A stretch of 64,000 bases of DNA from Micromonospora sp. WMMD1082 (GCF_029626175.1 NZ_JARUBM010000002.1:3985001-4049000), one strand, 5' to 3'. Positions 39,074-48,680 are shown, numbered from the stretch's first letter. A program made the numbers and translations. Notes: generated by a model from the sequence alone, not told the origin.

Positions 39074-41671
39074 ATGAGCGAGCGGTACGTGGTGGGTCTT
39101 CACGAGGTTGACGAGACGCAGGTCGCGGTCGTTGGCGGCAAGGGCGCACACCTGGGGGCGCTGTCTCGGATCGACGGCATCCGCGTGCCGGCTGGCTTCT
39201 GCATCACGACGGACGCCTTCCGGCGGATCATGGCGGAAGCAGCCCCGATCGGCGACCGGCTCGATCAGCTGGTACGCCTGAACCCGGACGACCGGGAGGC
39301 GATCCGCACGCTCAGCGCCGAGATCCGCCGGACCATCGAAGGCGTCGCCATCCCGGACGATCTCGCGGTGGCGATCACCCGCGCTCTCGCCCAGTTCGGC
39401 GAGCACGCCGCCTACGCCGTCCGGTCCAGCGCCACGGCAGAGGACCTGCCGACGGCCTCCTTCGCCGGGCAGCAGGACACGTACCTCAACGTCGTGGGGC
39501 CGGCCGCGATCCTCCACCACGTCAGCCGGTGCTGGGCCTCGCTCTTCACCGAGCGGGCCGTGACCTACCGCCAGCGCAACGGCATCGACCACCGTACGGT
39601 CCACCTGGCCGTGGTCGTGCAGCGGATGGTCTTCCCGCAGGCGGCCGGCGTCCTGTTCACGGCCGACCCCGTCACGGGCCACCGGAAGGTCGTCTCCGTG
39701 GAGGCCAGCCTCGGCCTCGGCGAGGCCCTGGTCTCCGGCCTGGTGAATCCGGACATCTTCACGGTGCGCGACGGCGCGGTCGTCGCCAGGGCGATCGCCA
39801 CCAAGCGGCGCGCCGTGCATGCCCTGCCAGCGGGCGGTACGCAGGACCAGGCGATCGAGCCGGAGCTGCAGAAGCGGCCTGCGCTGACGGATGCGCAGGT
39901 CGTGCGGCTCGCGCAGCTCGGCCGGCGGATCGAGGCGCACTTCGGCCGCCCCCAGGACATCGAATGGTGCCTGGTCGACGACGGCTTCCAGATCGTCCAG
40001 AGCCGGCCCATCACCACGCTGTTTCCCATCCCCGAGTCCGACGACCGGGAGAACCACGTCTATGTCTCCGTCGGCCACCAGCAGATGATGACCGACCCCA
40101 TGAAGCCCCTCGGGCTCTCCTTCTGGCAGATGACGACCCCCGCGCCCATGGCCGAGGCCGGCGGCCGCCTGTTCGTCGACGTCACCCGAAACCTGGCCTC
40201 GCCGGCGAGCCGTGCCGGCTTCCTGGCGCTCGTGGGGAGATCCGATCCGTTGATCGGGGATGCGCTGCAGACCATCATCGAGCGGGACGACTTCATCCGG
40301 CCGCAGCCCGACGAGGGTCTCCCCGGATCATTGTCCGGCGGCATGCCAGCCCCGATCGAGACGGATCCGGCCATCGTCACCGAGCTGATCGCGCGCAGCG
40401 AGGCATCCATCGCCGCCGCGGAAAGCGGCATCCGGACCAAGTCCGGCGAGGCGCTGCTCGACTTCATCCAGGCAGACATCCAGGAGCTGCGACGGATCCT
40501 GTTCGATCCGCAGAGCCACCAGGTCTTCATGTCGGCGATGGAGGCCACGTGGTGGCTCAACGAGCGGCTGAAGGCGTGGCTGGGCGAGAAGAACGCGGCG
40601 GACACCCTCACGCAGTCCGTACCCCACAACGTCACGTCGGAGATGGGGCTGGCGCTGCTCGACGTCGCCGACGTGATCCGCCCGCATCCGGCCGTCGTGG
40701 CGTTCCTGCAGCACGTCGAGGACGAGGATTTCCTGGCCGAGCTGCCCAAGCTCGCGGGCGGGCGGGAGGCGCGGGACGCCATCGAGGCCTGGCTCGACAC
40801 GTACGGCATGCGCTGCGTCGGCGAGATCGACATCACCCGGCCGCGTTGGCGCGAACGCCCCACCACGCTCGTGCCCCTGATCCTCGGCAACATCAAGAAC
40901 GTCGAGCCGGGCGCCGGCGCGCGACGCTTCGAGCAGGGCCGGCAGGAGGCCTGGAGGAAGGAGCAGGAGCTGCTGGAGCGCCTGCGGGCCCTGCCGGACG
41001 GGCAGCGCAGGGCCGACGAGACGAAGCAGATGATCGACCGGGTCCGCACCTTCATCGGGTACCGGGAGTATCCGAAGTACGCCATGGTCAGCCGCTACTT
41101 CGTGTACAAGCGGGCCCTGCTGGAAGAGGCCGAGCGCCTCGTGCGGGCCCGCGTACTCCGCGAGCGGGAGGACATCTTCTACCTCACGTTCCCCGAACTC
41201 CACGACGTCGTACGCACGAAACGCGTGGATGACCGGCTCATCGGCCAGCGTAGGGACGCGTTCAGGTCGTATCACGCACTCACGCCGCCCCGGGTGCTCA
41301 CCTCGGACGGCGAGGCCGTCGCCGGGGCGTACCGACGCGACGACGTGCCGACCGGTGCGTTGGTCGGCCTACCGGTCTCCGCCGGGACCGTCGAAGGCCG
41401 GGCCCGGGTCATCCTGGACCTGGCACGGGCCGATCTCGAACCGGGCGACATCCTCGTCACGGCCCACACAGACCCCAGCTGGACGCCCCTCTTCGTCGCC
41501 GTCGCCGGCCTGGTGACGGAGGTCGGAGGACTGATGACGCACGGCGCAGTGATCGCGCGGGAGTACGGATTGCCGGCCGTCGTCGGTGTGGTGGACGCCA
41601 CTCGGCTGATCCCCGATGGACAGCGGATCCGCTTACACGGCACCGACGGATACGTCGAGATCCTGCCCTGA
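39074..41671 (+). CDS. rph: Rifampin phosphotransferase
   Basis: An 865-residue dikinase-like enzyme that inactivates rifamycins by moving the beta-phosphate of ATP to the drug. The ATP-grasp half (about 1-315) has VGGKGAHLG and AVRSSATAEDLPTASFAGQQ. The rifamycin-binding middle (about 325-750) follows. The C-terminal swivelling His domain has GGLMTHGAVIAREYGLP with His823, equivalent to His825 of the Listeria enzyme. The length is that of the family (865-867). The ATG has GGAGGT 5 nt upstream. The RAE in its promoter region confirms the assignment. It is monocistronic. Confidence 0.95.
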   Translation: MSERYVVGLHEVDETQVAVVGGKGAHLGALSRIDGIRVPAGFCITTDAFRRIMAEAAPIGDRLDQLVRLNPDDREAIRTLSAEIRRTIEGVAIPDDLAVAITRALAQFGEHAAYAVRSSATAEDLPTASFAGQQDTYLNVVGPAAILHHVSRCWASLFTERAVTYRQRNGIDHRTVHLAVVVQRMVFPQAAGVLFTADPVTGHRKVVSVEASLGLGEALVSGLVNPDIFTVRDGAVVARAIATKRRAVHALPAGGTQDQAIEPELQKRPALTDAQVVRLAQLGRRIEAHFGRPQDIEWCLVDDGFQIVQSRPITTLFPIPESDDRENHVYVSVGHQQMMTDPMKPLGLSFWQMTTPAPMAEAGGRLFVDVTRNLASPASRAGFLALVGRSDPLIGDALQTIIERDDFIRPQPDEGLPGSLSGGMPAPIETDPAIVTELIARSEASIAAAESGIRTKSGEALLDFIQADIQELRRILFDPQSHQVFMSAMEATWWLNERLKAWLGEKNAADTLTQSVPHNVTSEMGLALLDVADVIRPHPAVVAFLQHVEDEDFLAELPKLAGGREARDAIEAWLDTYGMRCVGEIDITRPRWRERPTTLVPLILGNIKNVEPGAGARRFEQGRQEAWRKEQELLERLRALPDGQRRADETKQMIDRVRTFIGYREYPKYAMVSRYFVYKRALLEEAERLVRARVLREREDIFYLTFPELHDVVRTKRVDDRLIGQRRDAFRSYHALTPPRVLTSDGEAVAGAYRRDDVPTGALVGLPVSAGTVEGRARVILDLARADLEPGDILVTAHTDPSWTPLFVAVAGLVTEVGGLMTHGAVIAREYGLPAVVGVVDATRLIPDGQRIRLHGTDGYVEILP

Positions 41672-41715
41672 ACACGACCTTGACATGGTGGCGGGATGGT
41701 CCGGGAGACCCCCAG

Positions 41716-42141
41716 CTATGCGTGGGGTGCGGTGGCCGTGTTGGTGGGGAGCGTCTGGTCGAACGTGTCGCGGTTGCCGACGATGTCGGCCTGGTGATCA
41801 CGGACCCACTGCACGAGTCCGTTCGCGGCCTCGTGCAGTGAGCGGCCGAGCGGCGTCAGCGCATATTCGACCCTCGGGGGCACTTGCGGGTACGCGGTCC
41901 TGGTCACCAACCCGTCGCGGGTGAGGGCGCGCAGTGTCTGGCTGAGCATCCGCTGGGAGATGCCGGTGACCCGCTCGTGTAGCGCGGTGAAGCGCAGTGG
42001 GCGGGGCGCCAGGACGGTAATTGTCCACAGTGTCCACCTGTCGCCCACCCGTGCCAGCACGTCGCGAGCGAGTTCGATCGTCTGGATGCAGTCCGGTGCG
42101 ACCCCGCGCTCTGCGAGTTCGGTACCAAGGAGGGGTGTCAT
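41716..42141 (-). CDS. HxlR family regulator
   Basis: A 141-residue winged-helix protein. The HxlR signature includes CIQTIELARDVLARVGDRWTLWTI (with the redox-capable Cys near residue 18), then RFTALHERVTGISQRMLSQTLRAL and the wing PRVEYALTPLG. It probably represses the divergent SRPBCC gene and itself. It is convergent with rph over 44 bp. Confidence 0.9.
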   Translation of the reverse strand: MTPLLGTELAERGVAPDCIQTIELARDVLARVGDRWTLWTITVLAPRPLRFTALHERVTGISQRMLSQTLRALTRDGLVTRTAYPQVPPRVEYALTPLGRSLHEAANGLVQWVRDHQADIVGNRDTFDQTLPTNTATAPHA

Positions 42142-42160
42142 GCTCGTTAGTTCCTCGTGC

Positions 42161-42173
42161 GTCAGTAGCTGAC
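42161..42173. promoter_or_regulatory. Possible HxlR operator
   Basis: GTCAGTAGCTGAC is a 5-3-5 palindrome in the 141-bp divergent region between the HxlR and SRPBCC genes, 20 bp before the HxlR start. Confidence 0.4.
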
Positions 42174-42282
42174 TTCACAGTGCGTGTGGGAGCGCCGGAT
42201 TAAATTCGGTGGACGCGTGCTTCTTACTGATCGTAACTGGCATGCGGTCACCCGTTCGTGGCCACGACAGTGGGAGGACGAC

Positions 42283-42759
42283 ATGGTCCTGCACGACACC
42301 TTCACGATCGCGCGGCACCTCGACGTACCGTCGAACGAGGTCTTCGCCGCGTTCGCCGACGCCGCGATCAGGCAGAGATGGTTCCGGCTTCCGGGCAGTG
42401 AAGCCGGCTACGAGCACGACTTCCGGGTGGGCGGTGGCGAGGTCGCGCGTAGCATCTTCACCGGGCTGGACACGGCGCCCGAGCGACTGGAGTACCGGTC
42501 GCGGTACATCGACATCGCGGACGGCCACCGGATCGTCTACAGCTACGAGGCCGTCGTCGACGGCGAACTGCGATGGACCTCGCTGGTCACCGTCCTACTC
42601 GACGCCGAGACGGACGGAACCCGCCTGACACGGACCGAACAGGTGACCTTCCTCAGATACACCGGGGACGGCAGTGCGGACCTGGCTCACCTGCGCGGCG
42701 GAAGTGTGCTGCAGCTGAACGGCCTCGACGCGGCTCTGCGAGGTACGACGACGATGTGA
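42283..42759 (+). CDS. SRPBCC (AHSA1-like) domain protein
   Basis: A 158-residue START/Bet v1-like protein of the AHSA1 group: FTIARHLDVPSNEVFAAFAD, RQRWF, EHDFRVGGGEV and DGHRIVYSYE are typical strands of the ligand-binding cup. The function is unknown. The ATG at 42283 has GGGAGGA 5-6 nt upstream. It is divergent from an HxlR regulator, a common pairing. Confidence 0.85.
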   Translation: MVLHDTFTIARHLDVPSNEVFAAFADAAIRQRWFRLPGSEAGYEHDFRVGGGEVARSIFTGLDTAPERLEYRSRYIDIADGHRIVYSYEAVVDGELRWTSLVTVLLDAETDGTRLTRTEQVTFLRYTGDGSADLAHLRGGSVLQLNGLDAALRGTTTM

Positions 42760-42842
42760 GGCAGCTCGTCTCCGGCAAGCTGATCACCGAGATCTGCTTC
42801 ATCTACGAGCGCACCGGCCCGTACCGACCCTGGCACAGATAA
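42760..42842 (+). pseudogene. Possible remnant of a SnoaL-like gene 3' end
   Basis: Directly behind the SRPBCC stop, another frame reads LVSGKLITEICFIYERTGPY and a few more residues, then a stop. This resembles the last strand of SnoaL/NTF2-type proteins. No start or upstream domain is present, so it may be a deletion scar. The following 42843-43000 holds nothing recognisable. Confidence 0.3.
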
Positions 42843-43000
42843 GACCAGATCAGCCTCTGGGCGGTGGTGGACACTCGTGGGGCCCCTCCATGACGTCGAG
42901 CGGTGTCCCGGTCCGGCTCATCGCCGAGGACCGTCAGACTGGCGGCAGCCCTCTTGGGCTGGTATCCGCAGCTCAATGGAAACTAGGTTGATCTTCGAGG

Positions 43001-43072
43001 TGCCCCCGGCAGGATTCGAACCTGCGCCCCCGCCTCCGGAGGGCGGTGCTCTATCCCCTGAGCTACGGGGGC
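43001..43072 (-). tRNA. tRNA-Arg (anticodon CCG)
   Basis: A 72-nt cloverleaf. Acceptor GCCCCCG pairs with CGGGGGC, with discriminator A. D-arm GCTC/GAGC, anticodon stem CCGCC/GGCGG with loop CTCCGGA (anticodon CCG), and T-arm around GTTCGAATC. The 3' CCA is not encoded. It reads Arg codon CGG, a frequent codon in this GC-rich genome. Confidence 0.95.
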
Positions 43073-43177
43073 TCAGCGACTGGAGAAGACTAGCAAACCC
43101 CGTACACGATCGCCGAATCGGTATCGGGCGGGTCGGCTCCGGTCGCCGGCGGTCCAGGCGGCGGGCCCGGGCGGCGG

Positions 43178-43900
43178 TCAGGCTGCCTGGGCGCGTCCGC
43201 AGCTGGGTAGCGGGTGCGGCACGATGCGCCGGGGGAGCCGGCGCGGCCACTCGTTGCGGGCCCAGGAGCCGTCCACGATCAGGTGTACCGTGCGCTGCTC
43301 GGCGCCGCTGAGCCGGAGCACGAAGTCCCGGGACAGCGGTGGGTCGACCGACGGGGTGGTGACCATGAACCGGACGCGGCCCCGCGAGGAGACCGCCGAG
43401 ATCACGTCGGCGGCCGGCATGGTGCCGCGCAGCCGAACCTGGCCGATCCAGTAGACCTCGGCCAGGTGCTCCTGGGCGGCCCGGGTGATGGCCGGGTACT
43501 CGCTGCGTACCCAGCGCTCGACCGCGCCGACGCAGAGCCCGCAGGCCCGTTCCCGGGGCTCGCGCGGGCCCAACCCCCAGGCCCGCAGGTACGCCCCGAC
43601 CACTCCCGCGTCCAGTGTCAGCCCGAAGTGCTGCTCGATGAGGGCGTGCAGGCTCTGGCGGGTCCACAGCTCCTCGTCCAGGCCGAACGCGTCGGGATAA
43701 ACGCCCCGGAGGGTGTCGATGAGTTCCAGCTCCTGTTCGCGGCTGAGCGTTCCCGGCTCGCCCTGCCGCTGTCCGCGACGGACGGCTGCCACCGCCCCGT
43801 CACCGCCGATGGTGTGGCGCCGGCACCAGCTGGTGACCGAACGCCGCGCGTCTCTGAGTGCAACCCCCACGTCCGGGACAACGAGTGCAGTTCGCTCCAA
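43178..43900 (-). CDS. Transposase-derived helix-turn-helix protein (IS630-like, no catalytic residues seen)
   Basis: A 240-residue protein that follows the plan of IS630/winged-helix transposases. An N-terminal helix-turn-helix is around RRHTIGGDGAVAAVRRG. Then comes LSREQELELIDTLRGVYPDAF ... WTRQSLHALIEQHFGL, VGAYLRAWGLGP and WVRSEYPAI. The DDE region that should follow with an Asp (usually xWxDE) reads AEVYWIGQVRLRG, so the first acidic residues are missing. No terminal repeats flank it. It is probably a domesticated DNA-binding protein. The TTG at 43900 has AGGGG 5 nt upstream; GTG 43870 is an alternative. Confidence 0.7.
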   Translation of the reverse strand: MERTALVVPDVGVALRDARRSVTSWCRRHTIGGDGAVAAVRRGQRQGEPGTLSREQELELIDTLRGVYPDAFGLDEELWTRQSLHALIEQHFGLTLDAGVVGAYLRAWGLGPREPRERACGLCVGAVERWVRSEYPAITRAAQEHLAEVYWIGQVRLRGTMPAADVISAVSSRGRVRFMVTTPSVDPPLSRDFVLRLSGAEQRTVHLIVDGSWARNEWPRRLPRRIVPHPLPSCGRAQAA

Positions 43901-43992
43901 GTAACCCCTAGAGGGAAAATCGGTCGTATAGCCCCAAGGTATGACGGAGTCTATGATCCCGGTCGCGGTGCTTCGGTTCCGGACAAACGACA

Positions 43993-44025
43993 GCGCCGCC
44001 CCGCTCGTGGTGAGCGGGGCGGCGC
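43993..44025 (-). terminator. Terminator behind the DUF3105-DUF305 operon
   Basis: A perfect 14-bp stem, GCGCCGCCCCGCTC (43993-44006) with its complement (44012-44025), and a 5-nt loop, 24 bp beyond the DUF305 gene stop. Confidence 0.85.
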
Positions 44026-44049
44026 CAAGGTCTGCCGCGGGACGCGGCC

Positions 44050-44712
44050 TCAACCAGCCTGCTGTAGCTTCCGCAGCTCGTTGATCTCCTTCTGTTGCGC
44101 TTGCTTCATCGCCTGGGCGAGCCGGACCACCTCGGCGCGGTCGGAGACCTTGAGCAGCCCGTCGACCATGTGGACGCCGCCGATGTGATGCTTGATCATC
44201 AGCTCGATGAAGAGCGGGTCGACCTCGGCACCCTGCGCCTCGTGCAGGCGGCCGATCTCGTCGCGGGTGGCCATGCCGGGCATCAGACCGTTCTCGTCCA
44301 CGGTCACCCCGTCGGGCATCCACTCCATCGCCGGCCGGGAGCCGGTGGGCAGTAGCTCCCACTCCTGCAACCAGCGCTGCATGTGACCGATCTGGGCCTG
44401 CTGGGTCAGGGCCATGTCGTAACCGAGCTGCCGGATCGCCGGATCCTGCCCCTTGGCGTACGCGAGCATGGCCATCTCCACCGCCTGGGCGTGATGGCGG
44501 GACATGTCTCGGGCGAAGCCCGCCTCGGCCGACTCGTCACCCGGCGTCCGCCCGATGGCGAGCGTCGCGGCCGTCCAGCCGACGCCGAGCAGCAGCAGCG
44601 CGGCCACGGCCAGGGTCAGGTAGCGCAGCGTCCGGGGCGACCGGCGGGGTTCCGTCGGGCCGGGCCGCTCCGCCACCGGCGACTCCTGCACCGCGCTGGG
44701 CACGTCAGCCAC
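44050..44712 (-). CDS. DUF305 domain protein
   Basis: A 220-residue protein with a single N-terminal membrane span (about 30-52) and an extracytoplasmic four-helix DUF305 domain (about 60-218). The His/Met-rich pairs DMSRHHAQAVEMAMLA and LMIKHHIGGVHMVDGLL are typical of this ferritin-like fold, and metal (copper) binding is suspected for the family. GTG start, overlapping the DUF3105 stop by 8 bp, so the two form an operon. Confidence 0.88.
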   Translation of the reverse strand: MADVPSAVQESPVAERPGPTEPRRSPRTLRYLTLAVAALLLLGVGWTAATLAIGRTPGDESAEAGFARDMSRHHAQAVEMAMLAYAKGQDPAIRQLGYDMALTQQAQIGHMQRWLQEWELLPTGSRPAMEWMPDGVTVDENGLMPGMATRDEIGRLHEAQGAEVDPLFIELMIKHHIGGVHMVDGLLKVSDRAEVVRLAQAMKQAQQKEINELRKLQQAG

Positions 44713-45523
44713 CCTGCGGCGGCGCGAGTTCGCGTGGCTCGGTGCCGGTGCCGGTGGTGTAGTTCCCGGCGGAGCAGGGCACGCCCGGCTCCATCGAGGC
44801 GTTCTGCGCCAGGACGGTGGCGAACTCCTTGATGCGCGGGTCGTCGGCGCTGTCGACCTTGAGCTGGTAGCCCCAGGCCTGGATGGAGACGGGCCGGTCG
44901 AGGCCCTCGTACGGGCTCATGAACATGAAGTCGTTGCCGCGGATCACGCTGGCCAGCTTCGCCACGTCGGCCTCGGGCAGGTCGGGGCGGTAGGTGAGCC
45001 AGACCGCGCCGTGCTCCAGGCTGTGCAGCGCGTGCTCGCTGGCGATCGGCGCGTCGTAGATGTCGCCGAGGCAGCGCTGCCAGGTGTTGTTGTGCGGGCC
45101 GCCGACCGGCGGGCTGTGCGGGTATTCCTGCTTGCCGGAGCGGTGCTCCTGGTTGGAGATGCTCTCCGGGTCCGTCTCGCGGTAGTTGACGATGCCCTCG
45201 ATGCTCGCCGCCTTGTCCTCCCACGACTGGCTGCCCTTGAAGGTCGCCCAGGCGCCGAAGCCGATGATCGAGGTGGCCAGCACGCCCACGGCGACGAAGA
45301 GCGCGATCGGCCCCCACGAGCGGCCCTGGCTGACCTTGACCGGGGTGATCGGCTTGCGCGGCCCCTTGCCTCCGCCGGCGCGCTGGGGTGTCGCCGGCTT
45401 GCCGGACCCGGCCTTGGTGCCGGTCGGCTTGGCGCCGGCGGCCGGCCGACCCGCCGCCGGCTTCTTGCCGGTGCTGACCACGGTCGGGCGGCGCTGCGGG
45501 CCGCCCGGGGTACTGATGCTCAT
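44705..45523 (-). CDS. DUF3105 domain membrane protein
   Basis: A 272-residue protein. A Lys/Pro/Gly-rich cytoplasmic tail (1-68) is followed by one span (about 70-92) and an extracytoplasmic DUF3105 domain (HSPPVGGPHNNTWQRC, SEHALHSLEHGAVWLTY, with His and Cys residues). The function is unknown; linkage to DUF305 proteins is common in actinobacteria. It is divergent from argS over 100 bp. Confidence 0.88.
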   Translation of the reverse strand: MSISTPGGPQRRPTVVSTGKKPAAGRPAAGAKPTGTKAGSGKPATPQRAGGGKGPRKPITPVKVSQGRSWGPIALFVAVGVLATSIIGFGAWATFKGSQSWEDKAASIEGIVNYRETDPESISNQEHRSGKQEYPHSPPVGGPHNNTWQRCLGDIYDAPIASEHALHSLEHGAVWLTYRPDLPEADVAKLASVIRGNDFMFMSPYEGLDRPVSIQAWGYQLKVDSADDPRIKEFATVLAQNASMEPGVPCSAGNYTTGTGTEPRELAPPQGG

Positions 45524-45611
45524 CGTGCCTCGTCAGGTCGGTCGGTCAGGGGTTGTGGCGGCCCGGCCCCCGATGCCGGGTCGCCGCCGCGAGGACCGAG
45601 TCTACCCCCGA

Positions 45612-45617
45612 TAACAT
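45612..45617 (+). promoter_or_regulatory. -10 box TAACAT of leaderless argS
   Basis: TAACAT occupies exactly -12 to -7 from the argS GTG; there is no ribosome site. Confidence 0.7.
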
Positions 45618-45623
45618 GGATCG

Positions 45624-47288
45624 GTGACTCCCGCAGAACTAGCCGAAGCCGTCCTCGCCGCCGCTCACGCCGTCTTCGCCGCACGAGGACTGGACCGTTC
45701 CGCGCTGCCGGAGCACACGACGGTCGAGCGACCCCGCAACCCCGAGCACGGCGACTACGCCGCCACGCTGGCGTTGCAGCTGAGCAAGAAGGTGGGTCTG
45801 CCGCCGCGGGAGCTGGCCGGCGCACTGGCCGCCCAGCTGGCCAGCGCCCCGGGGATCAAGTCGGTCGAGATCGCCGGGCCGGGCTTCCTCAACATCCGGC
45901 TCGACGCCGCCGCCGCCGGCCAGCTCGCCCGGGCGATCGTCGAGGCGGGCGAGGAGTACGGCCGCGGCGACCGGCTCGCCGGGCTGAAGATCAATCTGGA
46001 GTTCGTCTCGGCCAACCCGACGGGTCCGGTGCACATCGGCGGGGTCCGGTGGGCGGCGGTCGGCGACGCGTTGAGCCGGTTGCTGCGTGCCACCGGCGCC
46101 GACGTCGGCACCGAGTACTACTTCAACGACGCCGGTTCCCAGATCGACCGCTTCGCCCGTTCGCTGCTCGCCGCCGCCAGGGGCGAGCCGGCGCCGGAGG
46201 ACGGCTACGGCGGGGCGTACATCGCCGAGATCGCCGAGCAGGTCCGGGCCCGGCGGCCGGACGTGCTGGCCCTGGACGACGCCGCCGCCCAGGAGGCCTT
46301 CCGGGTAGAGGGCGTCGCGCTGATGTTCGAGGAGATCAAGTCCTCGCTGCGGGACTTCGGCGTGGAGTTCGACACCTACTTCAACGAGAAGGACCTGCAC
46401 GACCGGGGCGAGCTGGCGCACGCCCTGCACCGGCTGCGCGAGCAGGGCCACGTCTTCGACTCCGACGGCGCCACCTGGCTGCGGACCACCGACTTCGGTG
46501 ATGACAAGGACCGCGTGCTGCGCAAGTCCAACGGTGAGTGGACGTACTTCGCCGCGGACTGCGCCTACTACCTGGACAAGCGCGAGCGCGGCTTCGACCG
46601 GGTGGTGATCATGCTCGGGGCGGACCACCACGGCTACGTCGGCCGGATGAAGGCGATGGCGGCCTGCTTCGGCGACGATCCCGAGCGCACGCTGGAGATC
46701 CTCATCGGCCAGCTGGTCAACCTGGTCCGCGACGGCGCGCCGGTGCGGATGAGCAAGCGGGCCGGCACCGTGGTCACCCTGGAGGACCTGGTCGACGCGA
46801 TCGGGGTGGACGCCGCCCGGTACGCGTTGGCCCGCTACTCCAGCGACTCGCCGATCGACATCGACATCGAGCTGTGGACGCGGGCGACCCGGGATAATCC
46901 GGTCTACTACGTGCAGTACGTGGCGGCCCGCACGGCCAGCGTCGGTCGTAACGCCGCCGAGGTCGGGCTGACCCGGGGCGACGCCGGGTCGTTCCGGCCG
47001 GATCTGCTCGACCACGACAAGGAGAACGAGCTGCTCAAGGCGCTCGCCGAGTTCCCCGCTGTGGTGGGCGCCGCCGCCGAACTACGCGAACCGCACCGGG
47101 TGGCCCGCTTCCTGGAGGATCTGGCCGGGGCGTACCACCGGTTCTACGACAACTGCCGGATCCTGCCCCGGGGTGACGAGGAGGTCACCGACCTGCACCG
47201 GGCCCGGCTCTGGCTCAACGACGCCACCCGGGTGGTCATCGCCAACGGCCTGCGCCTGCTCGGCGTCTCGGCCCCGGAAAGGATGTAG
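45624..47288 (+). CDS. argS: Arginyl-tRNA synthetase
   Basis: A 554-residue class I synthetase that charges tRNA-Arg. The N-terminal additional domain is followed by the HIGH-type motif HIGG (137-140) and by MSKR (376-379) in place of KMSKS. The C-terminal DALR anticodon-binding domain contains [12 protein letters not shown]. The length is normal. The GTG start is set by the -10 box 6 nt upstream. It heads the argS-lysA-hom-thrC operon; lysA begins 6 bp after it. Confidence 0.96.
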   Translation: MTPAELAEAVLAAAHAVFAARGLDRSALPEHTTVERPRNPEHGDYAATLALQLSKKVGLPPRELAGALAAQLASAPGIKSVEIAGPGFLNIRLDAAAAGQLARAIVEAGEEYGRGDRLAGLKINLEFVSANPTGPVHIGGVRWAAVGDALSRLLRATGADVGTEYYFNDAGSQIDRFARSLLAAARGEPAPEDGYGGAYIAEIAEQVRARRPDVLALDDAAAQEAFRVEGVALMFEEIKSSLRDFGVEFDTYFNEKDLHDRGELAHALHRLREQGHVFDSDGATWLRTTDFGDDKDRVLRKSNGEWTYFAADCAYYLDKRERGFDRVVIMLGADHHGYVGRMKAMAACFGDDPERTLEILIGQLVNLVRDGAPVRMSKRAGTVVTLEDLVDAIGVDAARYALARYSSDSPIDIDIELWTRATRDNPVYYVQYVAARTASVGRNAAEVGLTRGDAGSFRPDLLDHDKENELLKALAEFPAVVGAAAELREPHRVARFLEDLAGAYHRFYDNCRILPRGDEEVTDLHRARLWLNDATRVVIANGLRLLGVSAPERM

Positions 47289-47294
47289 CGGCAC

Positions 47295-48680
47295 ATGCGG
47301 GCTCACGAGGCGGGTGCGTTGCACGGCGACATCGGCAACCGGGGGCCGGCCTGGCTGCGTACCCCGGCGGACGTCAACGCCCTGGTGCCGCAGCTGTGGC
47401 CGCGCCACGCGGCGCGCGGCGCCGACGGTGCCCTGGCCGTCGCGGGCCTGGGCGTACGCGACATCACCGCCGAGTTCGGCACCCCGGTGTACGTGCTGGA
47501 CGAGGACGACCTGCGCGCGCGCTGCCGGGACTTCCGGGCGGCCTTCCCGACCGAGGACGTCTACTACGCGGGTAAGGCGTTCATCTGCCGCGCCGTGGTC
47601 CGGATGATCGCCGAGGAGGGCATGTTCCTCGACGTGTGCAGCGGCGGCGAGCTGGCCGTGGCGCTGTCCGGCGGGATGCCACCGGAGCGGATCGGCTTCC
47701 ACGGCAACAACAAGTCGGTGGCCGAGCTGAGCCGGGCGCTGGAGGTCGGGGTCGGGCGGATCATCGTCGACTCGTTCGCCGAGATCGACCGGCTCACCGC
47801 GCTGGCCCGCGAGCGCGGCGTCCGGCCCCGGGTGCTGATCCGGGTCACCGTCGGCGTGGAGGCGCACACCCACGAGTTCATCGCCACCGCCCACGAGGAC
47901 CAGAAGTTCGGTTTCTCGCTGGCCGGCGGGGCGGCCATCGCCGCCGCGCTGCGCATCCTCGACGAGGACGTGCTGGAGCTGCGCGGCCTGCACTCGCACA
48001 TCGGCTCGCAGATCTTCGACACCAGCGGGTTCGAGGTCTCCGCCCGCCGCGTGCTCGCCCTGCAGGCGCAGATCCGCGACGCGCGCGGGGTCGAGCTGCC
48101 CGAGCTGGACCTCGGCGGCGGTTTCGGCATCGCGTACACCTCGCAGGACGACCCCGCCGCGCCGCAGGAGCTGGCCAAGCGGCTGCGCAAGATCGTGGAT
48201 TCGGAGTGCGCGGCGGAGCGGCTCGCCACGCCTCGGCTGTCGATCGAGCCGGGCCGGGCGATTGTCGGCCCGGCCGTGTTCACCCTCTACGAGGTGGGCA
48301 CGGTCAAGGACGTGGACGGCATCCGCACGTACGTCAGCGTGGACGGCGGGATGAGCGACAACATCCGTACCGCCCTCTACGACGCCTCGTACTCGGCCAC
48401 CCTGGCCTCGCGGGCGAGCGCCGCCGAGCCGATGCTCGCCCGCGTGGTGGGAAAGCACTGTGAGTCCGGGGACATCGTGGTGAAGGATGAATTCCTGCCC
48501 GCCGACGTGCAGCCCGGAGATCTTGTCGCGGTGCCCGGCACGGGTGCCTACTGCCGCAGCATGGCCAGCAACTACAACCACGTTCCCCGCCCCCCGGTGG
48601 TCGCGGTTCGTGACGGCCGGGCCCGGCTGATCGTTCGACGGGAGACCGAAGAGGACCTGCTCGCTTTGGATGTGGGATGA
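47295..48680 (+). CDS. lysA: Diaminopimelate decarboxylase
   Basis: A 461-residue PLP enzyme of fold type III that makes L-lysine from meso-diaminopimelate. The PLP lysine is Lys94 in YYAGKAF; GLHSHIGSQ and EPGR bind the cofactor phosphate, and Cys389 in HCESGD comes from the partner subunit. The first 50 residues are an actinobacterial N-terminal extension. Its stop overlaps the hom start as ATGA. Confidence 0.96.
   Translation: MRAHEAGALHGDIGNRGPAWLRTPADVNALVPQLWPRHAARGADGALAVAGLGVRDITAEFGTPVYVLDEDDLRARCRDFRAAFPTEDVYYAGKAFICRAVVRMIAEEGMFLDVCSGGELAVALSGGMPPERIGFHGNNKSVAELSRALEVGVGRIIVDSFAEIDRLTALARERGVRPRVLIRVTVGVEAHTHEFIATAHEDQKFGFSLAGGAAIAAALRILDEDVLELRGLHSHIGSQIFDTSGFEVSARRVLALQAQIRDARGVELPELDLGGGFGIAYTSQDDPAAPQELAKRLRKIVDSECAAERLATPRLSIEPGRAIVGPAVFTLYEVGTVKDVDGIRTYVSVDGGMSDNIRTALYDASYSATLASRASAAEPMLARVVGKHCESGDIVVKDEFLPADVQPGDLVAVPGTGAYCRSMASNYNHVPRPPVVAVRDGRARLIVRRETEEDLLALDVG

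Noticed and set aside
43001..43072. Integrated element using tRNA-Arg as attachment site
   Set aside because: No second copy of the tRNA 3' end and no integrase gene is present in the window.
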